From: Bedellia somnulentella
Lineage: Eukaryota; Arthropoda; Insecta; Lepidoptera; Bedelliidae
DNA: 64,000 bases
Reading direction: 5' to 3'
Assembly: GCA_963576735.1 (NCBI GenBank)
Contig: OY755173.1
Span: 4,806,873 to 4,870,872 of the forward strand
Numbering within the stretch: the stretch's first letter is position 1; each line of letters opens with the position of its first letter. A program made the translations under genes and the position numbers. Positions 1-12,305 of the stretch are shown piece after piece. The notes under the pieces are model-generated. The model did not search any database, was not told the origin of the DNA, and saw nothing but the letters and a program-made list of their open reading frames with translations.

Positions 1-409
1 CACCGCATGGTAGTGACTGCGGGCTACAGTAATATGAAAAGGCACAACAACTAATATTGTCCATCACGGCCACTCGTGAGGGTAATATCACAACAGATAA
101 GAAGCTTAAATTAAAACGACTATTTGTGGGTAGCGGTGAGTGAGCAGGATCATGGTGACTGAAATAAGGAGGTGGAGTTGTAAGGGGTGGATGGGGTAGT
201 GCCTCGCGGGGGGTTTGGGAGCCGAGAGCGACTTCTCATCCCTGGACAAGTTCTCTTTGAGGGCTATACTGAAATCGTAGTCGAGTTTGTGTCTCTTTGG
301 CGACATGATATATTCAGAGTATTGGTTATCGCTGTGTAATACGGTTTTTAAGTTGGCCACTTCTTTCTCGGCCTTGTCTAGTCGTCGTCGGGGAGAATGG
401 GACACTAAC
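1..409 (-). other. Khc intron sequence downstream of exon 14
   Basis: Follows the GTTAGT donor at 409-404 on the minus strand. The exon frame stays open to a stop near 106, but the translated stretch no longer resembles kinesin stalk. I therefore read it as intron. An alternative short C-terminal exon is possible but unsupported. Confidence 0.5.
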
Positions 410-3400
410 ATGAGTTCTTTTAGTTTGGCGGACTTGTCGGCCTCCTCTCGCTTCAGCTTCTCGTAGTCGTCTTGCAGCTGTTGTCGCGCCAGCGTCAGCT
501 CCTGGTACGAACTGGCGACAAACAAATATTTTATTAGCCAAGGTAAATAAAATCATTGTCAGCAAAATTTGTATGCGTTATGACTGCAAGAAAATTTCTA
601 CTTGCGACAAAAATGACGGTCAAAGAGATCTGAAATACGGGGGAAAGAGACGAACATTCGAGTAGTCATAGTCAATAGTTTGATGATCACTGCCCTGCAA
701 ATCACAACAAGCAGTTCAACGGCTTGAGCAGTGTGTAAATGTGGGAACGTTGAATAATTATTTAGCTGCAAGTCTTCTAAATAAAACAAGTCAATTATTC
801 TCTGAACAGGATCAAGCAGCAATCATATCAGAATGGTATCGTATACAGGGTGTTTAGAAATGGTAACTTTTTCAACAAAAAAGAGTCTCTTAAGTATTGA
901 ATGACGAGCTGATGACACTAATCACGCACACATGCGGATCACTAAACCAAACATCGTTTTATCGCTCTTGGGAGCAATCATATCTCTACACTTTCGCACA
1001 AAGCACTAGTTGATACTCACTCCTTCAAGTCCTGCTGCTGTCGCAGCGCGGCGGCCAGCTCGTCGCGCAGCGCGGCCAGCTGCGTGGAGTGCGTGGCGCG
1101 CAGCTGCTCCAGCTGGGCCTCCAGCGCGCCGCGCAGCGCCGAGCCCGCGCGCTCCTCGGCGGCCGCGGCGTGCACGCGCTCGGCTGCCTGGGGGGGGGGA
1201 ATAACGTATGAAGTCTTGACTCAAAGCGTCTTGAGGTGCGGCAAGTTTGGGAAAAAAATATAAGGTTTGAATTCAAAGTAGTTTGGGAAATTTACTGGCT
1301 ACCTGCGTGCAAGAGAGGGGTTGAGGAACACATTAGAATCGTACGAACTCTTAAGGAAAGGAAATAACTCATTTTATAAGGTAACTTAAAAGAAGTTTAA
1401 AAATCAAATTTTAAATGGTGCGAACTTAAAACAAGTTTGTGATACTCATTTTAAAAAGGTCTAGACTCAAGGAACATTTGGAAACTCCCTTTACTAGGTC
1501 CAAATAGACAATTCAACGTTCATGGCGTATTTTCCCGAATGCTGTATTAACGTATGAAGTCTTGACTCAAAGCGCTTTGAGGTGCGGCAAGTTTGGGAAA
1601 AAAATATAAGATGCGAATTCAAAGTAGTTTCAGAAACTCAATTCATAAGGTAAAATGGAAGTACTCAACATTATAGATTGCGATGGGAGTTACTTATGGA
1701 CATTTTGCTCAGCTGATGTCTTAAGAATTGCCGCTTTGTATGAATACTTATCACTTAGTATAATTCAGCAGTATAGGTTCCACACAATGTTTTCCCTCCC
1801 CTTACGCTCAAAAGTTTGCTCAAAAAGATATCAGATTGGCATAACCTTTTACGATCTCATATAATGAAACCAATGTCAACATTTTGTTAAGAAAATAATC
1901 CATTATATAACAAAAACAGCGCGATTTTAAAATACTTNNNNNNNNNNNNNNNNNNNNNNNNNNNNNNNNNNNNNNNNNNNNNNNNNNNNNNNNNNNNNNN
2001 NNNNNNNNNNNNNNNNNNNNNNNNNNNNNNNNNNNNNNNNNNNNNNNNNNNNNNNNNNNNNNNNNNNNNNNNNNNNNNNNNNNNNNNNNNNNNNNNNNNN
2101 NNNNNNNNNNNNNNNNNNNNNNNNNNNNNNNNNNNNNAACATTATGGGAGTTACTTATGGACATCTTGTTATATTTGGCTCGGCTGATGTTTAAAGAATT
2201 GACGCTTTGTATGAATACTCTGTCACATGACTAAGAACAATTCAGCATTGTGAGTTTCCTCACGAGGTTTCCCTCCCCTAACAACCTTAATAAATTAACA
2301 AAGTTTGCTCAAAAAGTTATCAGATTGGCATAACCTTTTACGATCTCATATAATGAAACCAATGTCGACATTTTGTTAAGAAAATAATCCATTATTTAAC
2401 AAAAACAGCGCGATTTTAAAATACGTTTTCCGACTACTTAAATGTTTTACCTACATTAAACACGAATATCTCCTGAGAATGGGAAACACAAACTTAGAAA
2501 TATGATTTGACATATGTCAGAAAATCTGTATACAGTACCTGCAACCGAGCACATTCTTCCCTCAGCGTATCGGCCGCTTCTTCCAACTGTCGTTTCTTGT
2601 TCTCAGCCTCCCTCATGGACTCCGCCAGTGACGCGCACCGAGCTTCGTGCTGCGAGATCAGCAGACGACACTCGCCTAGCGACCGCTCGTATTCTTCGAT
2701 CTGTACAGGAATTAAACGTTATTGTGAGTTGTAAGTTACTAGCAAACTTAGATTACAAGTTGCAAGATTTCTGCTGCTAATGTCACAAATATATATAGCA
2801 CCAATCTTTCAACTTGCAACATAAACGATACGGTTGCAAAATATACTTAGTCAGGGGACCGTTTGTCTGTAATAAATGTAACCATAAGAGAATTACTTAA
2901 ACCTCAACTTATCAAAATATTGAAATTCATCATTATATGCTATATCTGAAATGGAACAGAAAAATATAAAATAGAGGTAGCTTATCAATTGAAATAGCCT
3001 AAAACTTTTCTATACATACCTTCTGATTAGCATCAATGTTAGCAGTCTCAAGAGCATGGCAGCGTTGCACAATATTCTTGACTTCACTCTTCATCTTGCT
3101 GATATGCAACCTGGCCACAGTGAATTCTTCTTCAAGCTTGCCGACCGTGTCCACATTGAACTTGAGATCCAGGTCTGAGCCACCTACAGCAGCACCGATT
3201 TCTGCCAAGTCTCGTAGGAGATTGGACAGCAATTCAGCTATGCGCTTGCGTTGGTGGGCAGACATGTCTCTCAACTGTTGTAGTTCCGCAGTGGTAGTTG
3301 AAAGTGCACTCTGGAAATTTATAATTAAATGTAAATCGTCCATGATTTTGATCTAAGAAAAGCACGTATTTCTGTGATAAAGGCTAAGAAAATTATTTTG

Positions 3401-6400
3401 AGGGTAATGCATTAATTATTTAGATAAATTATTTCCACTTGTAAAAAAATATAACTAGTACAACTACAATAGCTAGTACATTTGCACAATTAAACTGCTA
3501 TATTAAAATACCTGTTTAGACTGCAATTCTTCAGAAATCTGATCACATTCGCGACTCTTACTGTCTACCTCTTGTGATTTTTGGTCATAATTGACAGCCA
3601 ACTCTTCCAAAGCTTGAAGAACCTCCTTCACTTCCTCCTTGGCAGCTTCATTTTCTTGCTGGATCCTGTTCATATCTCCTTGCAATGACTCGTAATCTCG
3701 TCTAAAAATTTATGAAGATCATTGAATATTTATCAATAGTACAATATGTTAGTATAAAAAGTGTGTGATAATTATACAGGTAAATTTGTCTATGCAAGTA
3801 AAAATATTTACCTGGTACAAGCAATAAGCTCTTCTTGCTCCATCATCTGCTCCTTGAGTTTTTCGATGAGCTGTGAATGTTGGTTGATTTCCTCATCCTT
3901 GTCATCTAACTGCTGGTACAACGCTTCAAGTTTGCCTTGCATTGCTGCATCTTCTACAATACTGGATACCGCCACTGGTACAGGCTGTAAATTGACAATC
4001 ATTTTATAAATGTTCTATGCAAATTATTTTTGTAATTATACATATACATACTTTCAGTATTAAATAATTAAGAAACAAACTTACAGGTGCAGGTGGTTTT
4101 TCTTCGATGAAGGATGTCACCGGGGTTACTGCCTCAATCTCTTGAAGGTTGACTTGTTCTTCAGGCCTTACAGTCTCGCCAGAGCGCCAACGATTTAATT
4201 CGGTTTCTAACTTCTCTACCTGAATACAAAATATATGGGTTATATGAAATATATTGGATTTTTAGAAGAAAAAAATATATAGCAAGTGTTAGTATATACT
4301 ACCTTTCCCTTTAGCCTAGCCACCTTCTCTTTCTCCCTCTCATACCGACGTTTCCATTCCTCAGCTGTGAGCTCTTCATTGACACACACAACATTCTTGA
4401 CAGTTTTAGCTCTGTAAATAAATAAAAAACCAATATATTATCTTATGAAAATATTTATGACCTAGTGTCTAGGTCCTAGACACATTGGAAAAACTGATAA
4501 TACCTTTTACCAAAATCAAGAGTACTTTTAGTCTCACTCTCGTTGAAGGAAGCTGGGGAGCAGCAAATGACGATGGTTGTTCTAGCATTACCTCCAAGTG
4601 ACTCTTGTAAAATCCTAGTTAGCTTTGAATCTCTGTATGGTATATGAGATTTGTTACCATCAGCGAGTGCCGATATCACATTACCAAGAGCAGACAAAGA
4701 TTTATTAATATTTTTAGCCTCATCTAACACAGTTCCTTCAGCACCAGTTTTGGATACCTGGAAATATTTAAATTTGTTTTAATTTAATCTTGGTTTTCTT
4801 TTCTCATTTAAATACTGTTACATATAAATGAAAAATGTGTTCACCTTTTCTGAACCTGCCAAATCTACTAAGTATAATTTGCCAGATAACTTCTTCTGGT
4901 TTTCCAAATTTTCCTGCTTAACATTGATGAGAAAAACAGAATGTGATCTAGATGAATGTTCATTCATGTCTGAAAAAAAAACAGATGTTATGATAATAAT
5001 TTTATCTCTTAAGCTGGTGCTGGTGTGCAATTATGCTAGAATTCCAATCCAATCCAAACTTTTACTTGAACAATTCAAATATATACGCAACTAGACATTC
5101 GACCCTGCTAGGCAAAGGTATGCCTTGGCATGACAAGGAACAATATATTGACTTTGTGACTCAGAAAACAATAGCTTTGCATATAAGTAATATCAGAAAG
5201 TAGTATCAAAATCTCTTCAGTAAATTTAGTTATTCCTGCTCTCAACTTACAAACCTCATCTCTGCACTAATATGGATACCAATTAAGAAGGTATTGGCAC
5301 AATCAAACTTTCTTTAAATTTTTAGAGTAGCTTAAAATAAACATACTTGTAACAGCAATATGCCGATTTGATTTTCCCTCTTCAATAACCTCAAACACTT
5401 CTTCTGGACTTGAAACAAATCGTTCAGTAGCACCTTTGACAAATGGAACTCTGTTTTTGTCTTCGTGAACACTAAGATTCACTTTTGACACTGTAAAGTT
5501 TCATAAGCAGGTTAATAAATGTTCCAACCATGACAAATATTTAATGAACATCAAGGAAAGTAATACAAACCATCTAATAAGTCTCTAATTTTATCCATAT
5601 AAATTTCAAAATAAGAAACTTTTATATGGAATTCTAGATTTTCCTCCATTGCATAGATGTGGTTGAAAATATCATTGACTATACGTGGTATTATACCATG
5701 TTTTGTTGGATCACCTGAAATCACAGTATTGGTTAATTACATGTCACATCATGTTCATATTCTAATGAAGAGAAGATATTTATTCATTATTTGTGTAACT
5801 GGTATTCATTTTTAAAATGAAGCAAAAAACTTTTGCTGTCACAACATTGATTACTTGCTTAGTACTAGTTAATTATTGATTTATTTTAGAATTACCTATG
5901 ACACCCTCCATTGTATGAGTTTTTCCTGAACTAGTCTGCCCATATGCAAATATGGTGCCGTTGTATCCAGCCAGAACATCAGACACAATGCTCTTTGCTG
6001 CTTCATTGTATACTTTTTCTTGAGTAGCATTTGGTTTGAATACTTTGTCAAATAAATAAACTTTGCCCTAAAAAAAATGATGATTAAATTGGAAAACAGT
6101 ATTATTACATATTTCTTCTAAAAGCATTTTTATTTTACAGTAAGAAGCTGGATTGTTAACAATTTTGAGGAACATCCCCTTACTTAACAGGTTAAGCTTT
6201 AAATTCACTAAGAATAAAAGATATGGAATAAATGTGCATGCAGTAACAATGGACTTAATTTTATTTAATTCAATAATTTTTAGAAAATATTTTTGTTTTT
6301 GGTTTGTTGTTTTACAAATAAAAGCTGTGTGCAAATAAATAGAGCATTAGGATAGGAATCCATGAGAGATGTGGAATGTTTGAGAATCATTAATAGAATG

Positions 6401-8005
6401 GCTGCATTATTATAGCCTCAGTTAGCACAGGTAAATGAAGAGATTTTATTAGTTCTTCCAAAACACACCCCTTAATCAACATCCTTCCACAAGTCTGGTG
6501 GTTTAGCAGTCTTAACTTGACAAACTATGAAATGTAGATAAGCGGCATTATATCACAATTCATTAAAAAATGATGTCATAAGTTCCAGCATTAATCAGTC
6601 AATTTGTCACAAAACAAACATGGCAAGAGAATGTGTTTATCTAATGAATAGTTTTCTTCAAACTACAATATCTGAGTATATGTTGAAGACTAGTATTTGC
6701 ACTGGGTTCCCTTTTTAAGAATTTTGTACTTTAGCCGCTTATCCAGTTAAAAATACTTTATAGCATTAGAAATGTTTTTTTTTCTAGTTTTTTTTAATTA
6801 TTTTGTTGTAGGATCAAATTTCTAAGATTTATTCAAACATAAAAAGAGTATTCTTTATTTTTGTATCCTTGTGAATGGAAAAGTATACTACACATCTAAG
6901 AATGGAATATGTTCAGTTCTTAACAGTTTTAAAGTATGGGTCATTACAAAGAAAAGATATTTCAAATGAACATATCCATTAGCTGTAGTGCATTTCTTAG
7001 AAATATATGTAATACAATTATAAGTGATAAAGTAAGAACTTGAGAGACAAACATTTAGGAGGTGATACTTCAAGAGATGTTAAATAAATAAATGATTTAG
7101 TAGTAGTTTTTACACTCAATTCTGCTACAACAAAATTGATCTCTACCCACATAATATATCCTTTCCTGTGAAATTAATAGGTTTTAGTTGACATGTCTTG
7201 ACTTGGTCACCAATGCTTTTAATATTGCTTAATTGCCAATAATATTAATCCTCAGAGGATATGAAACATTGAGAAAAATACTTATATGGAAAATGGGTGA
7301 GGGTGTGTTTATTTTCTATTACTTATTCCTCCTTTTCTATTACAATAATATCCTAATATGTTTAAGGTTATAAATTGATTTATACAAATTAGTACATAAC
7401 ACAATAAAGGAAATGGATAGTACCCATAACTGGAATTCTATTTGATATTTGATTACATGCACATAGAATTCATAAAATTTGGAAGGTAGGTAGGAATTCC
7501 CAGTATTGATTACAAGTTTTCCTAGCATACGTAATTATGTAGTCTTGTGAAGATAATAAGAGTAACAAAGAATTGTATTGTGGTCCATAATATTATGTTC
7601 TGTTGGGTCAAGGTCAAGATGGTATTTGTATTGATTTTCGTGAAAGAGTAACATAGAATATAAGTAGTATAAAACAATAACTTAACACGATACCAAAAAT
7701 ATTTGCGATACAATCACAATCACCCAAGCGGAATGGAAATGAAAGGCAGTCTCATAGCAGCTACACAAGACGAAATGCATGCATTAGTCATCATGATCTA
7801 ATTTGAGGTGATGAAAAATAAATTTATCATAGATCATAACTTAATGAACGACTCTTACCCCAATTGAAATACAATTATCGTCAGGTCCGGATGGAAACTT
7901 AACAATAAACTTCGAGCCAGCCTTTTCTTCAGAGTCATTCAATGGTCGAAAACGGCACACTACTCGAATACTATCTTCAGCAGCAATCTCACGGTCTGCT
8001 GCCAT
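410..8005 (-). CDS. Khc: Kinesin-1 heavy chain, 5' fourteen coding exons (3' part outside window)
   Basis: Plus-end microtubule motor that carries vesicles, organelles and RNPs in the cytoplasm. Exons placed by GT-AG sites and frame: 8005-7859, 6067-5896, 5714-5571, 5490-5347, 4969-4845, 4757-4504, 4411-4303, 4219-4085, 3984-3812, 3701-3512, 3310-3020, 2700-2539, 1187-1021, 511-410. Phases join without a break to about residue 771. The motor domain shows the P-loop GQTSSGKT (residues 92-99), switch [12 protein letters not shown] across exons 4/5, and switch II DLAGSEK in exon 5. Neck linker (AKTVKN) starts at the exon 6/7 junction; exons 7-14 are heptad-rich coiled-coil stalk. Usual family length is about 950-1000, so the distal stalk and the autoinhibitory tail should lie before coordinate 1. 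Exon 14 is ended at the GTTAGT donor (409-404), because similarity to the family stops there; the open frame down to about 106 is then intron. Intron 12 holds the assembly gap. Confidence 0.96.
1197..1640. repeat. Direct intronic duplication (two ~90-bp copies) in Khc
   Basis: Positions 1204-1290 and 1551-1640 are nearly the same sequence. Both contain the block GTATGAAGTCTTGACTCAAA followed by a G-rich stretch and an A-run. They lie in the same orientation about 345 bp apart, in the intron between exons 12 and 13. Confidence 0.8.
1938..2137. other. Assembly gap of exactly 200 N
   Basis: Two hundred consecutive N in the Khc intron between exons 12 and 13. The round number suggests a placeholder size. 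Both sides carry nearly the same ~280 bp (1655-1937 and 2138-2427), so this is a collapsed or falsely duplicated repeat. Confidence 0.97.
2205..2300 (-). repeat. Degenerate SINE fragment in Khc intron
   Basis: Contains the body of the tRNA-derived SINE seen intact near 61829-62197: a GTCACATGACTAAG-like stretch, GTTTCCTCACGAGG and a CTTAATAAATTAAC-like block. The copy on the other side of the gap (1755-1815) is more eroded. Confidence 0.55.
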
Positions 8006-8330
8006 TTTAAATGTATAAAATATAACTTACACTAAACAATGCCTATATGATTACAAAATAAAATGTTTAGGGAACTTAAAACCGTGCATGAAGACCTACA
8101 GAAAATAATTTATAGACACTGTGAAAACCTTCATGACATTTAGAAAACGTCGGCCATGTTCGTTCTGCGACGAAAAATTCCTAACATTTGATTGGTCGGA
8201 TCTGTAAACTATGGAACTACAAAAATCGATAATAATCTATGCAATTATGAGCCCAAATAATGTTGTAGTGCGAATGCGAACGAAAATAGGGGAATTTCCA
8301 GGTACAATAATATACTAATAAATAAACCTA
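8006..8330 (-). promoter_or_regulatory. Khc 5' UTR and probable promoter region
   Basis: This is the stretch immediately upstream of the Khc start codon on the minus strand. It includes GATTGG near 8190 (a CCAAT box read on the other strand) and a CG-containing stretch around 8148-8175. No TATA box or transcription start can be fixed from sequence alone. Confidence 0.35.
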
Positions 8331-8501
8331 GTGTTGGCATTGACTTGACATGTGTATGAGGAAGGCGCTTAAATTATCAGTGTAGAAACTTGGTAACAGT
8401 CTAGCTTATTAACAGGTATAACAGTCTTGCTTATTCAAAACTATTCATAATTTCAATTGTAATAACGCAAATTTTTTAAATAATAATATATAAATAAGTT
8501 A

Positions 8502-11500
8502 TATTATAATTATATATTTGCTGTGTAGTGTCGGCATAGAATAGCACTGCCCCATCTCTTCCCGTGGGTGTCGTAGAAGTCGACTAAGGGAAAAGGGCTT
8601 TTTTCATCTTCGCCCCTACACCAATCCAAGGTCTGCCGTGCCGAGGGATGCGTGGCCAGGGGTGAGCCTGGTCGTTAGCGTGCCGCCGTCCCGGAGCCTG
8701 GTGAACTCCGGGTACTAAATAACCTTACCTAGTCAAGCGGGGCTCTGGCTAGGCGGACAGTATATTTCCCTTGCTTTACGTGGGAACTGAATGTGTTTGG
8801 AAACTTCAATTAAACGCGGTGGCAGCGGTGTGGCTCGCCACTCATCACGCCGTGGTTCCTCACGGGGCGAAAAGTGGGCTAAAGAGACCCGCTTTAGTAC
8901 GATGAATGTGTGTGGAGGGATGCATGAAAAATTAGATGAAGTATGTTTGATTATGGAAGAAAGAAAACTTGATTTTCTGTGTGTAAATGAAACGAAGCGC
9001 AAGGAAAAAGAGGTTTCACAACTTGGCCCATTTACAGCTATCTGGTCGGGAGTTGCCGAGAGTGACAGAGCTTGCCAAGGCGTGGGACTTCTGATATCTG
9101 AAAGGATGGCTAAGTGCATGAAAGATTATGCGTGTGTGAGTCCAAGGCTCCTATGGATAAAGGTGAAGGTAGGGCTTGTCCGGATGCGCATAATTTGCGT
9201 GTATGCTCCGGACATGTCCAGATCACTATCCGAGAGGGAGGAGTTTTGGAATCTGCTAGACGATGTTGCGAATGGGTGTGATGACAATGAGAAAATCGTT
9301 ATGTTAGGAGATTTTAATGGTTGGGTTGGTGTGTCACGCAACGGTTGTGAAAGAGTTTTAGGAAAGTTTGGTGATAAAAGAGTGAACGAGAATGGTGAGA
9401 AGTGATTGATGTATGTTTGGAGAGGAATCTTTGTGTTACGAACACGTTGTTTGAACACAAAGATATCCATATGTATACTAGACAGAGAGGAAGCGAGAGA
9501 AGTATGATAGATTTTGTGATAGTGGATGAAAGGCTAAGAGCAAAGGTTGTTGACACCAGAGCCCATAGGGGCATTAACGTTGGCACAGACCACTTTCTCG
9601 TGATATCACGATTAAGGGGACTGTGCACGCGTTGGCGTCACAGGGCCAAAGTGTCGACAACTGAATTTGCGAGAATAAAAGTGGAGAAATTGGAAGAGGA
9701 TGAAAATATTAGAGATGAATATATGAAGAAATTGGACGACAGGCTAAGTTGCGTGGAGATGAAGGATGAATTGGAAATAGAAGAAGTATGGGATGTGCTC
9801 AAATCGTCAATAGTTGAATGTGCGACGGAAGTATGTGGATTGAGTAAAAGAACAAATAGACCACCAACAAGTTGGTGGGATAAAGATGTGAAAGAGGCAG
9901 TTGGAGATAAGAAGAAAGCTTGGTTAGATTTACTAGCGATTAAAGCTAGTAAACGAATGGATGCGAGAGTAACAGATGATGTAGTGAAGAATAGTGAAGA
10001 TGAATATAAGAGAGTTAAGAATGAGGTTAAGAAGAAAATAGAAAAGAAAAAGCGTTATCTGATAGAATGGTGTGAGAGGAAACTCTCAGATAATTTCCGG
10101 AATAACCAAAAGTTGTTCTGGAAATATATCCGGAAAGAAAAGGGAGTTTCCCAAAACACGAGAGTGAATGTTGTGAGAGATGAACAGGGTTAATTGGCGA
10201 CGGATGAAAGTAGCATAAGACGAGTATGGAAGAACTATTTTGAGGGACTGTTTGAAAAAGAGGATTCATCCATTTCTTCGCCAATCAGCAGTAATGTTGA
10301 TTGGAACGACGTTATGGGTGACTTTAGTGACAGTGAGATCAGTATGGAAGAAATAATAAAAGCAATGAAAAGTATGAAACTAGGGAAAGCGGCAGGGTAT
10401 GTCAGGATAAACACTGAAATGCTGAGGGCTGGTAAAGGGGTGGTGGCTTCCTGGTTGTACTTCCTTTTCCAAAAATGCTGGTCGAGTGGCAAAGTGCCAC
10501 AAGACTGGTGCAAAGCGGTAATTGTGCCTTTATATAAAGGAAAGGGGTCACACCAGGAGGCTAGAAACTACCGTGGAATTAGCCTACTCAGCATTGTCGG
10601 TAAATTGTATGCAAAGGTTTTGATTGAAAGAGTGATGAATGAAACGGATGATAAAATTTGGGATGTGCAAGCAGGATTTAGAAAGGGAATGGGATGTATG
10701 GACCAAATCTTCTCTTTAAGGAGCATCACCGAAAAGTTCTTAGCTAAGAACCGAAAGGTGTATTGCTCCTTCATTGATTTAGAGAAGGCGTATGATAGGG
10801 TGGTAAGAAAGTGTTTATGGGAGGTGATATCCAAGTTCGGTTTGGGGAGTCGACTTATACGTGCACTGGTATCACTCTATGAGGATTTCAGTGCATGTGT
10901 GAGAGTAAACGGGGAAAATACTGACTGGTTCGGGATCTCCCGGGGTGTCCGATAGGGTTGTGTAGCTTCCCCGTGGCTCTTCAATTTGTTCATGGATGAC
11001 TGTTTAACAGAGTTGCGTGAAAGTGATTATGGATTGAGAATGGGTGGATTCATCATTAAATGCCTCTTATATGCCGACGATCAAGTGCTACTTGCATCAT
11101 CGGTGGAAGAGCTGCAAGAGATGATGAATATTGCATGTGCGTCTTTTGAAAAAAAGGGAATGAGGGTGAATGTGGATAAAACAAAAACTATGGTTTTTGA
11201 GAGAGAGGTGAATATGACCGAATGCGTGATTGAGATTAATATTAAGAAAGTGGAACAAGTGAAAGAGTTTGTATATTTGGGAAGTTTGTTTACTAGGGAT
11301 GGAAAGTGTGATGAAGATATCGAGAGAAGAGTGAAAAAGGGTAATGCGGTAAATGGAGCACTGGATAGTCTAATGTCTAGTCAGTCGGTGTCTGAAAAGG
11401 CCCGAATGGCTGTGCATGATGCTGTCCTCGTTCCTACGCTTATGTATGGCAGTGAATGTTGGGTGTGGCAGAAGAAGCATGAAAGTAGAGTGAATGCAGT

Positions 11501-11930
11501 AGAAATGAGATCCCTCAGAAAAGTGTGTAATGTAAGGTTATGTGATCGTGTGAGGAATGATGTGATTCGTGAAAGGTGTGGTGTAAAAGATGATATTGTA
11601 AGAAAGATAGAAAAAGGAATGTTGAGATGGTTTGGGCACATAGAGAGGATGGATGACAGTAAATTGGTGAAAGAGATATATAGAGCCAATGTGGAAGGTA
11701 ATGTTAGTAGAGGACGACCTCGGAGGACACATTTGGATCAAATAGAAAATGTGCTCAAAAAAGGCAGGTGTCCGCAGTATGAAGAATAAAAGAGCATGCA
11801 TGAAAAGATTGATGGATGTAAACGAAGCCAGAGAGGTTTGCCAGGATCGTACAAAGTGGCGATCGATAGTCTCTGCCTACCCCAATGGGAACTAACGGCG
11901 TGAGAATATGTATGTATGTATTATAATTTA
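8502..11930 (+). mobile_element. RTE-like non-LTR retrotransposon, nearly full length, inactivated
   Basis: Element from about 8520 (GCTGTGTAGTGTCGGC) to a 3' end of GGCGTGAGAA followed by a TATG-rich tail at about 11920. It has a ~380 bp leader, one long coding region and a short 3' UTR, with no poly(A). This layout fits RTE-clade LINEs, which use an apurinic-type endonuclease and target-primed reverse transcription. A ten-base match TATTATAATT at 8502-8511 and 11919-11928 may be the target-site duplication, but eight bases separate the left copy from the element start. At least ten truncated copies occur elsewhere in the window. Confidence 0.9.
8791..11860 (+). pseudogene. RTE polyprotein: endonuclease plus reverse transcriptase, broken by two frameshifts and two stops
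   Basis: The endonuclease part (about 8900-9640) shows TMNVCGGM, a VNETKRK metal-site motif, LGDFNGWVG and the terminal GTDHFLV histidine motif, in the order typical of EEP nucleases of RTE elements. The reverse transcriptase (about 10340-11300) shows ARNYRGISLL, FIDLEKAYDRV and the catalytic box YADD near 11070. The C-terminal part has [10 protein letters not shown] and GRPRR. Breaks: a frame change near 9403, stop TAA at 10191, stop TAG at 10953 (a C-to-T change of an expected Gln codon), and an extra base in the A-run at 11757-11763. A copy at 57880-58033 keeps the uninterrupted frame across this last site. The element cannot make its protein as it stands. Confidence 0.9.
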
Positions 11931-11984
11931 TAACCAAAAAAGGGTAGAAAAAAGTAAAATTTATGATTTTAAATTGTCCTCCCA

Positions 11985-12305
11985 GCTCATATACGTCCCC
12001 ACCAAGGGGCTCGAACCTACCCTAATTATAGGATGATTTGGTCATAGTCCAATCGCTGGCCAATTGCGGGTTGGCAGACTTACGACTACTACCGTGATAG
12101 TAGCCGGGACCGACGGCTTAGCGTGCCAAGCACGGAAGCATCTCAATTTACGAATAATCAGGTGATTCAGGCCTGCAATATCCATCCAAACTGGGTTTAA
12201 TCTTACAAATTAAATTTGTGAGCTTACCCCCCCCCCCCCCCCCGGAATCGAACCCGAGAGCTCCGTACTTGAAACCAAGGGCTTAACCGCGACACCACGG
12301 AGGCA
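11985..12305 (-). mobile_element. tRNA-derived SINE, family 2
   Basis: Read on the minus strand it starts with a tRNA-like head at about 12305-12245. The head has a box-A-like stretch (GTGTCGCGGTTAAGC) and box B (GGGTTCGATTCC), followed by a G-run (C-run at 12228-12243 on the plus strand). The body contains CCGTCGGTCCCGGCTAC and a short ACTATCACGGTAGT palindrome. Related body fragments occur at 37700-37880 and 60130-60255. Confidence 0.7.

Noticed and set aside
106..409. Continuation of Khc exon 14 frame to a stop near 106
   Set aside because: Kinesin similarity ends exactly at a GTTAGT donor; the rest looks intronic.
842..860. TACAGGGTGTTTAGAAAT as a transposon end
   Set aside because: Resembles the end at 22895 for only a few bases and no mirrored partner was found nearby.
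1006..1276. Overlapping Arg/Ala-rich frames on both strands at Khc exon 13
   Set aside because: Shadow frames of a GC-rich coding exon; only the frame continuing from exon 12 is real.
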